Under the pieces are notes generated by a model, which was given only the letters and a program-made list of their open reading frames with translations, was not told the origin of the DNA and searched no databases. Positions 1-5,469 of a stretch of DNA of 7,011 bases are shown here, piece after piece. Positions within the stretch are counted from its first letter, which is position 1. Each line of letters begins with the position of its first letter. This DNA is from Candidatus Cloacimonadota bacterium (lineage in GTDB: Bacteria > Cloacimonadota > Cloacimonadia > Cloacimonadales > Cloacimonadaceae), in NCBI GenBank assembly GCA_028703735.1, contig JAQVMI010000094.1, positions 1 through 7,011 of the forward strand, written 5' to 3'. Both the position numbers and the translations under genes were made by a program.

Positions 1-690
1 CATATCTTCCAGGGTATTATCCTGCAATTGCAGGTTTGAAAAGCGCAGCAGATAAAGGCCCAGATAGCCATCGGCAAAGTAGTTATTCAAAATCTCCCAA
101 TCCGAAAACAGATCGTTATAGCTGCTGGAGTTCACCACTATGTGATATCCACCATCCTGGAAGTTGTTCAGGGCAAGATACAGGTTATCTGTATCACCAC
201 TGCCACTGGCAGCTATGTAAATAGCACCGGAATTATTGGAGGAAGCACCTACACCACCTTGAAAAAAGCAGCTTGTGATGCTGGTTTCATCCGCATTGCC
301 ATTGATAAACACAGCACGGTTCAAAGAGCCAGTTGTTTCAAAGCGCAGCCCTTGCAGTTTTACCTGGCTAACTGCTTCAATCCTGATGACATAGTTTATC
401 TCTGTGGTGGCGGTGGGATTGTTTAATATTACAGAACCGGAAGGTGCAGAACCAGAGGTGATCTTTAGCTCGTGTCCATTGGCTGCATGTTGCAAGGTAA
501 AGGGACCACTGTAAGTTCCGGGATTCAAAACGAATTCTGTGTCACCACTTAGACCTTCCGTATTGGAAGCTATAATGGCTGTTGCAAGAGTGGAATAATC
601 TGCCGAACTGCCGCCAACTGTATAGGTGCCAGAAAGGGCAAGCATTAGGGTTGTGTTTAACAGCATTAGATACAATAGTACTTGTTTCAT
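1..690 (-). CDS. secreted right-handed beta-helix protein, N-terminal part (C-terminus beyond left edge)
   Basis: Open minus-strand frame of 230 codons with no stop before the window edge. The start ATG at 688-690 is preceded by an AAGGA ribosome site (698-702 complement) at 7 nt. Residues 1-20 form a Sec signal peptide (MKQVLLYLMLLNTTLMLALS), and the mature protein begins GTYTVGGSSADYSTLATAI. That opening is typical of secreted beta-helix proteins of the FCB group, where a GTY...DY.T...AI block precedes the first turns of the helix. After it come short strands rich in N, G, S and T (NPGTYSGPF, VKLQGLRFETTG, LYLALNNFQDGG, WEILNNYFADGYLGLYLLR, LQLQDNTLEDM), the spacing expected of parallel beta-helix coils. 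Such proteins are usually large and exported, often with a C-terminal sorting domain, which cannot be seen here. A TATAAT-like -10 box lies at 741-746 (complement) without a good -35. The substrate or role is unknown; the fold assignment rests on sequence texture. Confidence 0.85.
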   Translation of the reverse strand, partial: MKQVLLYLMLLNTTLMLALSGTYTVGGSSADYSTLATAIIASNTEGLSGDTEFVLNPGTYSGPFTLQHAANGHELKITSGSAPSGSVILNNPTATTEINYVIRIEAVSQVKLQGLRFETTGSLNRAVFINGNADETSITSCFFQGGVGASSNNSGAIYIAASGSGDTDNLYLALNNFQDGGYHIVVNSSSYNDLFSDWEILNNYFADGYLGLYLLRFSNLQLQDNTLEDM

Positions 691-959
691 TATTTAGTCC
701 TTAATTATGATATCTTGTTTAGTGCCAAAGATTGCTACTTATTATATTATGATTCAGGTTAGCGAAGTTTAGCACCCTGAGACGTTTTTTTAATGTGCTA
801 ATCCCGTCAAGCAGAATAATTCATCAACTGCAGATGGTGGTAAGGTATAAGGGATTCTCTTCTTCTTTCTTGTCTCAGAATTTCTGAGAAATTTTCTGCC
901 TGCAGCGGAGCTTTCCGAAGCTCACAAGAAGTGACCTCACTGCCTTCCAAAAAAAAGAA

Positions 960-1155
960 GCTCTCTTTCAAAGAGAGTGGGTACTTTTGTCATTCCGGAC
1001 TATCTCCGGAATCCAGTTTTTACAAGCCACATTGTGTAAATGCTGTAATATGTTGGTTAACAGCATGTTATCATTGTAACAATTCTAAAATGGATTCCTG
1101 CCTTCGTAGGAATGGTAAGCAAAAAAAACTCTACCCACTTAGTTTGAAAGAGAGC
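960..1155. repeat. 196-bp MITE-like element with 24-bp terminal inverted repeats and internal ATTCC...GGAAT palindromes
   Basis: The 24-nt ends at 960-983 and 1132-1155 are inverted copies matching at 21 of 24 positions: GCTCTCTTTCAAA and GTGGGTA are identical, and the 4 nt between them differ at three positions. The left end is itself a perfect hairpin (CTCTCTTT-C-AAAGAGAG, 961-977). Inside are two palindromes of the form ATTCC(N)GGAAT: ATTCCGGA-N5-TCCGGAAT at 992-1012 and ATTCCT-N8-AGGAAT at 1094-1113. The second belongs to the type GGATTCCTGCCTTCG...AGGAATG, which is dispersed in many bacterial genomes and resembles the neisserial dRS3 layout. There is no ORF of transposase size, so if it is mobile it is non-autonomous. 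No clear target-site duplication is visible. Confidence 0.55.
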
Positions 1156-1378
1156 CGAAAAAGATGTGCACTTATATAATGATGCAAAACTCAAGTTTCG
1201 CAAGGGGTATCTTGATAGCTTATGAAAACTGATCTTCTGTCCAGCAAAAGTGAAGAGTTTATTTGGGCAGGCCATTGAAAAGGGTGGATGAAAGCTCTGA
1301 AAGTGCGATATATCATAGCGATTTTCGCGGTAAGTAACTGCAAATGTATTGTTCTGTTGATGAGAGCACAGAATGTGT

Positions 1379-1581
1379 GAAATACCATAGCGAGGGTGTG
1401 AAGCGAAGTGTAACCCCTCGAAGAAAATGACTAATAAAACAAAGCCCTTTATGGGCGACACTTTCAGCTAATTGTTTGCTGTTCATCGATTTGTGTCGCC
1501 CATAAAGGGCTAACTTGTTTTGTGCATCGTTACGAGGGGTTTCGTTCGCTTGCTCACTTCATACCCTCGCTATGGTATTTC
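1379..1581. repeat. 203-bp imperfect inverted repeat (large cruciform/hairpin element)
   Basis: Three nested blocks pair across a 31-nt centre (1462-1492). The outer block, 1379-1403 with 1557-1581, matches 24 of 25. The middle block, 1412-1420 with 1533-1541, is AACCCCTCG and matches 9 of 9. The inner block, 1443-1461 with 1493-1511, is AGCCCTTTATGGGCGACAC and matches 19 of 19. Unpaired stretches of unequal length separate the blocks. Just outside the right arm lies a small REP-like palindrome, GCCC-TCC-GGGC (1582-1592). A transcript of either strand would fold into a very long stem, so it could stop or stabilise the mRNA of the nitroreductase gene, whose stop codon is about 120 bp away. It could equally be a non-autonomous mobile element. 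No transposase is present. Confidence 0.6.
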
Positions 1582-1702
1582 GCCCTCCGGGCTTTGTCAA
1601 TTGCCTGTACCCTATCTACGCAAATACACTTTTACTTTGGCTACAATGGCTCTCCATTTCTGATGTCAATGCTGTTTTTCGTGCTTCTCAACCCATAATC
1701 CT

Positions 1703-2731
1703 TTAACGCTCCAGATTTGTTTTCTTCCCAAATGGCATGATGTAAAGCGGTTCTTCTTCCCTGGTCATAAGCACAGTGGTGCGTAGTTGCAGATCATTGA
1801 AAGCTCCGATGGCAACTGTCCCAAATCCCATTGCTTCGGCTTGCAGATAAACGTTTTCCCCGGAGTGTCCCAAATCCATGCAAACATAGCGTTCTCTGCC
1901 CCGTGATCCATATTTGTTGGTTGTCCGGGAGTAGATAGCAGAGTAAACTAATGAAGCAGGGGCAGAATTGATACATTGCTGATAGTATCCTGCACTATAA
2001 AGCTCGTTCTTAAAGTTCCCCAAGCGGACAGCATAGAGTATGTGTCCATGGGGTTCGTATAGATAGTATCCGGGGTCTAAACCTGTTACTTTCCAAGCTG
2101 CCAGATAGATTTCCAAGGGGTATAAACCACCTGCAGAAGGTGCAGTTTTAATGCCTCCCCGTAAACGATCTGGAGCAATTTCCTTTGTAACGCCATACGC
2201 AGCCCACAGAATTTGCGATACTTCTGCCAGGGTAAGAGGTTGATCCTCATATTCCCTTACGGAACGCCGTTGTGCAAGCGTTTCTTCCACGGAGAAATTG
2301 CCTTCCAGAGATGGTTTTGGTAGTGCTATCGGGTTTTGCTTCTCCCTTGTTTGGGGTAAATTGGCAATAATGCTGTCTCTTTTCACCTGAATCTTGCCAA
2401 GCAGAGATTTCCATTTGCGCTCTTTTTTTAGGGAATCAAAATCAGTATCTTCCAATAGCCAATCAGACTCCACAAAGCCCATTTTTAAGCTTCGGTCAAG
2501 AGCACTGAATGCAGCTTTTTTCTCTCCGGCAAGTGCATGCAAACTTGCAGAAGCATACAGCCATTCTAAGTTTTCACCGTGTTCTTGCATGAATTTATCT
2601 ACTTCTGTGGCAGCAGCCTTGTGCTTACCTTCTTTTCGCAAATCGTTAATTTCCTTAACAGTCTCTTGCACAGTTTTGGCACAAAGCCATGCACTGAGGC
2701 ATAAGAATAGAATAAGCGTATAGTACTTCAT
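1703..2731 (-). CDS. exported SagB/ThcOx-family nitroreductase with N-terminal TPR-like region
   Basis: 342 residues; the ATG is preceded by AAGGAG (2738-2743 complement) at 6 nt. Residues 1-18 are a Sec signal peptide (MKYYTLILFLCLSAWLCA). The cysteines at 11 and 17 do not sit in a good lipobox, so a soluble periplasmic protein is more likely than a lipoprotein. Residues 20-120 are helical and end in a block (GFVESDWLLEDTDFDSL, 85-101) like the end of TPR tandems. The catalytic part follows: RRSVREYEDQPLT (155-167) near the FMN phosphate, TAPSAGGLYPLEIYL (196-210) typical of the SagB/ThcOx branch, RYVCMDLGHSGENV...AMGFGTVAIGAF (281-311), and PLYIMPFGK (328-336). Family members are FMN-dependent dehydrogenases; SagB and McbC oxidise azolines to azoles in peptide natural products. 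No cyclodehydratase, precursor peptide or transporter gene is adjacent, so a RiPP role is not supported and the substrate is unknown. Export is unusual for the family. Confidence 0.9.
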   Translation of the reverse strand: MKYYTLILFLCLSAWLCAKTVQETVKEINDLRKEGKHKAAATEVDKFMQEHGENLEWLYASASLHALAGEKKAAFSALDRSLKMGFVESDWLLEDTDFDSLKKERKWKSLLGKIQVKRDSIIANLPQTREKQNPIALPKPSLEGNFSVEETLAQRRSVREYEDQPLTLAEVSQILWAAYGVTKEIAPDRLRGGIKTAPSAGGLYPLEIYLAAWKVTGLDPGYYLYEPHGHILYAVRLGNFKNELYSAGYYQQCINSAPASLVYSAIYSRTTNKYGSRGRERYVCMDLGHSGENVYLQAEAMGFGTVAIGAFNDLQLRTTVLMTREEEPLYIMPFGKKTNLER

Positions 2732-2792
2732 TTGTATCTCCTTATGGTGGCAAGTTCATAAAACCGATTCTTCCCTTTAGGTTCTATGCGTC

Positions 2793-2809
2793 CACCAATT
2801 TGATTGGTG
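2793..2809. promoter_or_regulatory. 7-bp hairpin/palindrome in the nitroreductase leader
   Basis: CACCAAT-TTG-ATTGGTG is a perfect inverted repeat about 60 nt upstream of the nitroreductase start. It could be an operator or a leader hairpin; no promoter good enough to choose between these was found. The surrounding 2750-2911 stretch has no supportable gene. Confidence 0.3.
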
Positions 2810-2911
2810 AAAACAATCTGCTCCTGCAGTTGCATCCGCTATACTTAGGTTTTCGAAAAACATTGTAGTTTCCATGCCGCAAGTAATATAGGGGTGGCAA
2901 TCTCCTGATTG

Positions 2912-3079
2912 TCACAAGCCGATCGGGAGATCGGCTTCCCTATACTTGACATGACAGTGGTATTGTGCCAGGGAGAAATCCTCTTCCAGCACCCTTTCCA
3001 ATTCCGCCTCTGCTTTATAGCACAGTTTAGGGTAATCAAAAGCCCGTTTTGATGTTTGCCTATCTTGCTGTGAATCCAT
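2912..3079 (-). CDS. small hypothetical protein, 55 residues, doubtful
   Basis: Starting at the ATG at 3077-3079 (MDSQQDRQTSKRAF...) gives 55 codons and a stop at 2912-2914. A purine-rich AAGGGG lies 8 nt before this ATG. The frame stays open upstream to 3124 but without a better ribosome site. The composition is hydrophilic, with a charged helix-like stretch (YKAEAELERVLEEDF) and a tail HCHVKYREADLPIGL. There is no signal peptide, membrane segment or domain I recognise. The last codons lie in a perfect 9-bp hairpin (2916-2937), which suggests that the end of the frame overlaps a repetitive or structured element. It could be a real small protein or a fragment of a decayed gene. Confidence 0.3.
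   Translation of the reverse strand: MDSQQDRQTSKRAFDYPKLCYKAEAELERVLEEDFSLAQYHCHVKYREADLPIGL
2916..2937. repeat. perfect 9-bp hairpin AAGCCGATC-GGGA-GATCGGCTT
   Basis: Inverted repeat with a 4-nt loop, lying across the last codons and stop of the 55-residue ORF. No T-run follows on the minus strand, so it is not a standard intrinsic terminator. It may be a REP-like palindrome. Confidence 0.5.
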
Positions 3080-3222
3080 ATCTTTATCCCCTTCCATGGC
3101 TACTTGGTAAATTCTTCTCCGCAAGGTAAGGTTTACTATATTAATTCTGGCAAAAGTACGTCAAGTTATTTCTGGTGTAGGGTGGAGGGATTGGTGAGGA
3201 GGGTTATACAGAGTTGAGTTTT

Positions 3223-3367
3223 AAATGTCCAGATCGTAATTGCACTCGCCTCGAGTGCTGAGTTTTACAAACAGTCGAGGCGACTGTATTTACTGAAATG
3301 TTCAGATCGTAATTGCACTCGCCTCGAGTACTGAGTTTTGCAGACATCGGGGCGACTGTATTTACAG
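3223..3367 (-). repeat. two tandem copies (about 73 bp) of a paired-hairpin element, minus orientation
   Basis: Copy 1 spans 3223-3295 and copy 2 starts at 3296; copy 2 carries a 1-nt deletion and several substitutions. Each copy holds two hairpins. In copy 1 they are GCACTCG-CCT-CGAGTGC (3242-3258) and ACAGTCG-AGG-CGACTGT (3271-3287), with loops complementary to each other. In copy 2 the first stem loses its outermost-but-one pair (GTGC to GTAC) and the second loop reads GGG. Read on the minus strand, the order and sequence of the hairpins match the 88-bp units at 4943-5275, so these are the same element in the opposite orientation with a longer linker (12 nt instead of 2). The orientation is assigned on that basis. 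Confidence 0.85.
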
Positions 3368-3405
3368 TTTTTATGGCATGTCAAAGTAAAGCCTATTATA
3401 GCTTC

Positions 3406-3452
3406 AAAAAAAACAACAAAGCCCATAACTTTATGCATGGGCTTTGTTTTTG
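3406..3452 (-). terminator. strong intrinsic terminator, probably bidirectional
   Basis: A perfect 11-bp stem ACAAAGCCCAT (3416-3426) / ATGGGCTTTGT (3437-3447) surrounds a 10-nt loop. On the minus strand it is followed by a run of eight T (complement of 3406-3413). On the plus strand it is followed by a TTTTTG tract, so it may also work that way. It lies about 250 bp downstream of the minus-strand gene remnant at 3703-4036 and may have ended the original, longer gene. Confidence 0.85.
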
Positions 3453-3702
3453 TAATGTGCTATTAATCTTGAAGAACTTGTTTAACGTTTCAACTAAGAT
3501 TCATGTCCTGTTTGCTTTGTTTATTTCTCTCTCTTGCAATTAGGAATCCGTTTGTCATCAGGATGCATCTTAAGCAGGTAGTGAAAACCATTTCCACGCA
3601 TGCTGAGGACAGCTTATCAAGTGCGTTTTTCAGTTTCATTTCGCGGGATTCCCTATTACCAGAGAATAGTATCGATAGGTCATTAGTTTTCCACCTCAAA
3701 CT

Positions 3703-4036
3703 CTATCCTGCGGTTTCAAACTTGATACCCTCAAGTACAACTTTCTTGCCTTTGGTCATGTCTAACAGGTCGTCTTTGGGGTCTAAGGGATTCTTTTTGG
3801 CTTTAATTTCTGCGCCATCATTCATGCCACCATCATCTGTATCAATCTTTTGTATCAATCTTTAGTGCATTGGTGCGGTGGTTCATAAGTTCTGCGTTGT
3901 CATCCAAGCCATCACCATCAGTATCTTTTTTTTTGCTCATAACTGGCTTGGGTGGATCAATTTTTGGGGGAGGAGTAATAATAAGTTCTACTTTCTTGGG
4001 TTCATTAATGTCTCCCATATAATATCCGTGTTTCAC
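3703..4036 (-). pseudogene. frameshifted, truncated remnant of a surface protein with calcium-binding D-rich repeats
   Basis: The first frame (from a GTG at 4036 downward) reads a proline-rich linker (TPPPKIDPPKP) and then DTDGDGLDDNAEL, a thrombospondin type 3 / OmpA-linker style calcium-binding repeat. It reaches a stop just after KIDTKD. An exact 13-bp tandem duplication (3838-3850 and 3851-3863) causes this. Removing one copy joins it to the next frame, which continues DTDDGGMNDGAEI...NPLDPKDD...GKKVVLEGIKFETAG and then TAG (3703-3705). The restored frame is 106 residues. Its tail resembles the lead into an OmpA-like peptidoglycan-binding domain, which does not follow. At the 5' side there is a stop shortly upstream, no signal peptide and no good ribosome site, so the N-terminal part is missing too. 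I read it as a decayed fragment of an outer-membrane or cell-wall protein. Confidence 0.75.
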
Positions 4037-4089
4037 AGAACAACTTCTTGTTTACGTTTCAGTAAAAGAGATTGGAGAGAAGATAAAGC

Positions 4090-4118
4090 TTGACATATAT
4101 TGGTTTGTTAGTTATGAT
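4090..4118 (+). promoter_or_regulatory. sigma-70-type promoter of the TetR gene
   Basis: TTGACA (4090-4095), a 17-nt spacer and TATGAT (4113-4118): a perfect -35 and a one-mismatch -10 at ideal spacing. Transcription should start near 4125, leaving a leader of about 75 nt before the ATG at 4201. Confidence 0.8.
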
Positions 4119-4131
4119 GTACATAGATGAA

Positions 4132-4147
4132 TAAGTCAGATGACTTA
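4132..4147. promoter_or_regulatory. palindromic operator candidate in the TetR leader
   Basis: TAAGTCA-GA-TGACTTA is a perfect inverted repeat with 7-bp arms. It is centred about 15 nt downstream of the predicted start of transcription. TetR-family proteins bind palindromes as dimers and commonly repress their own promoter, so this is the best candidate autoregulatory site. Binding is inferred, not shown. Confidence 0.5.
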
Positions 4148-4200
4148 AGCATCATGCAAGATATTGATTTTAGAAATAATGTTATCAGGAGGCTGTTGTA

Positions 4201-4947
4201 ATGTCCAATTTAATTCATAAAACTATCCTTCGATATTCCGAAACTCAACCGGATTCCAAGCTAAGTAAAGCAGGAGGCAATTCACACACGATGCAGGAGA
4301 TACCAAGCCCTCCGGATCCCGCTACTCCCAGCGGAAAGATATTTTTGGCTGCAACGAAGTTATTTTCCGAATACGGTTTTAGAGACACCACCACCCGTGC
4401 TATTGCCAGCTTAGCGGGTGTGAAGCAAGTGATGTTACATTACTATTTTGGCTCTAAGGTAGATCTATATGAGGCTGTGCTGAAATATGAGGGTATGACG
4501 ATGTTAGCGGTAATTTTTGGCGAAAACCCCCAACAAAAATCTCCGGCAGAAATGCTGATTGATACACCTATCAGATTGATGGAAGTGATGCACGATAATC
4601 CCCAATGGGCATCTTTGCTTCGGCGCGAAATAGCTGATGGAGCTGGTCATCTTAGGAATGCGTTGAAAGATGTGTCCGAGCATGGACCTTTGGGGGCAAA
4701 TCTACATTTTCATGATGCTTATCTGGAGGCAGTACGCACCGGAAAAGCCGTGAAACTCCCCATAGAAGCAGTGCGCGAATGCTTGTTAGCTATTGGATAC
4801 AGTGCTATATATCTGGCACCTTTGATCTCCATGATAAACGAACGCGATTTTCATGACGAAACTGTTTGGGCAGAGTGGAAGTTAACCTTAAGTACCATTC
4901 TTAAAAGAGGTTTGCTCACTTCGGATTCTGATACCCAGGGAACGTAA
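4201..4947 (+). CDS. TetR/AcrR-family transcriptional regulator
   Basis: 248 residues; the ATG is preceded by a full AGGAGG (4187-4192) at 8 nt. A later ATG at residue 31 has an AGGAGG too far away (13 nt), so the longer start is preferred. That gives an unusual 40-residue polar N-terminal extension. The TetR DNA-binding domain covers about 43-95: helix 1 GKIFLAATKLFSEYGFRDTT, the helix-turn-helix TTRAIASLAGVKQVMLHYYF (63-82), and GSKVDLYEAVL. The rest (about 96-240) is the helical ligand-binding and dimerisation domain; its ligand cannot be told. The gene has its own promoter and a palindrome in the leader. The divergent neighbour is a broken remnant, so the usual regulated partner is not evident. 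The stop codon lies inside the first 88-bp repeat unit (CGTAACAACAG), so the repeat array may have set the present C-terminus. Confidence 0.95.
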   Translation: MSNLIHKTILRYSETQPDSKLSKAGGNSHTMQEIPSPPDPATPSGKIFLAATKLFSEYGFRDTTTRAIASLAGVKQVMLHYYFGSKVDLYEAVLKYEGMTMLAVIFGENPQQKSPAEMLIDTPIRLMEVMHDNPQWASLLRREIADGAGHLRNALKDVSEHGPLGANLHFHDAYLEAVRTGKAVKLPIEAVRECLLAIGYSAIYLAPLISMINERDFHDETVWAEWKLTLSTILKRGLLTSDSDTQGT

Positions 4948-5275
4948 CAACAGTCGCCTCGACTGTTTGCACACGAGGCGTGTGCCTGTACGATGGATGG
5001 CACTATTTCTGGATTGGGAAAGCGCTTATTCGTAACAACAGTCGCCTCGACTGTTTGCACACGAGGCGTGTGCTTGTACAGTGTATGGCACTATTTCTGG
5101 ATTGGGAAAGCGCTTTTTCGTAACAACAGTCGCCCCGACTGTTTGCACACGAGGCGTGTGCCTGTACGATGGATGGCACTATTTCTGGATTGGGAAAGCG
5201 CTTTTTCGTAACAACAGTCGCCCCGACTGTTTGCACACGAGGCGTGTGCCTGTACGATGAATGGCTCTGCTTTTT
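4943..5275 (+). repeat. four tandem 88-bp units of the paired-hairpin element
   Basis: Units start with CGTAACAACAGTCG at 4943, 5031, 5119 and 5207, an exact 88-bp period. The fourth is shortened and diverges after about 5265, as if roughly 25 bp were lost before the GCTTTTTC end. Each unit has two nearly abutting hairpins. In unit 1 they are ACAGTCG-CCT-CGACTGT (4950-4966) and GCACACG-AGG-CGTGTGC (4969-4985), 2 nt apart. These are followed by TACGAT, a linker and AAAGCGCTTT in units 2 and 3. Units 3 and 4 have loop CCC instead of CCT. The array begins on the TetR stop codon and fills the space toward pyrB. The ORFs crossing it are repeat translations, not genes. Confidence 0.95.
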
Positions 5276-5309
5276 CCTATATGGAAGATGGCTGTCATCC
5301 TGCATGAAA

Positions 5310-5370
5310 TAAGGAATCATTACGGAATGAATAAGGATGAAGTCCTTAATGATTCCGTATTGATTCCTTA
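5310..5370. promoter_or_regulatory. 28-bp imperfect hairpin upstream of pyrB
   Basis: Arms 5310-5337 and 5343-5370 pair at 25 of 28 positions around the 5-nt loop TGAAG. There is no T-run after it, so it is not a simple terminator. It lies about 100 bp before the pyrB start, with a lone -35-like TTGACC at 5396-5401 after it and no convincing -10. It may therefore lie upstream of the pyrB transcript, or form part of its leader if transcription starts further up. It could be an operator-like site, an mRNA structure or another repetitive palindrome. Confidence 0.55.
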
Positions 5371-5469
5371 AATGAATCAAGGAAGAAAATATAGCTTGAC
5401 CAAAACCCTATTCCCACAAAATTGCCCAAATACCTTTAATCTCAGCCAGAGAGCTGGAAAGGAGAAAAT

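Larger units (their letters stand above)
691..1702. other. gene-free kilobase with hairpins and two inverted-repeat elements
   Basis: No convincing coding region in either strand; the ORFs present lack ribosome sites and overlap inverted repeats. It lies upstream of the beta-helix gene and downstream of the nitroreductase gene, both on the minus strand. It holds two small perfect hairpins: TCTCAGAA-T-TTCTGAGA at 873-889 and GAGCTT-TCCG-AAGCTC at 908-923. It also holds the two larger elements described separately (960-1155 and 1379-1581). I see nothing recognisable in 1156-1378 or 1600-1702. Confidence 0.7.

Noticed and set aside
142..426. 94-codon plus-strand ORF
   Set aside because: It is the shadow of the beta-helix gene, which has a proper signal peptide and ribosome site on the minus strand.
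1057..1461. 134-codon minus-strand ORF
   Set aside because: It spans parts of both inverted-repeat elements, and its composition (many F, H, S, C) is typical of non-coding translation.
1515..1706. 63-codon plus-strand ORF
   Set aside because: It starts inside the arm of the 203-bp fold-back, has no ribosome site and ends on the nitroreductase stop.
1703..2731. RiPP (azole peptide) biosynthetic cluster
   Set aside because: Only the SagB-like oxidase is present; there is no YcaO/cyclodehydratase, precursor or exporter in the window.
2845..3039. 64-codon minus-strand ORF overlapping the 55-residue ORF
   Set aside because: The start has no ribosome site and it is a different frame of the same stretch; neither frame is certain, but the 2912-3079 frame has the better start.
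3490..3699. 69-codon minus-strand ORF just upstream of the terminator
   Set aside because: It needs a TTG start, has no good ribosome site and no recognised domain; it is more likely decayed 3' sequence of the remnant gene.
4943..5275. CRISPR array
   Set aside because: The whole 88-bp unit repeats, with no unique spacers between short repeats, and there are no cas genes.
5003..5380. 125-codon minus-strand ORF across the repeat array
   Set aside because: It is a translation of the tandem 88-bp units (period 88 is not a multiple of 3, so the frame rotates), with no ribosome site and no recognisable domain.
5396..5424. Promoter for pyrB
   Set aside because: TTGACC is a fair -35, but no -10-like hexamer occurs at 16-18 nt (AAATTG/AATTGC), so it is not called.
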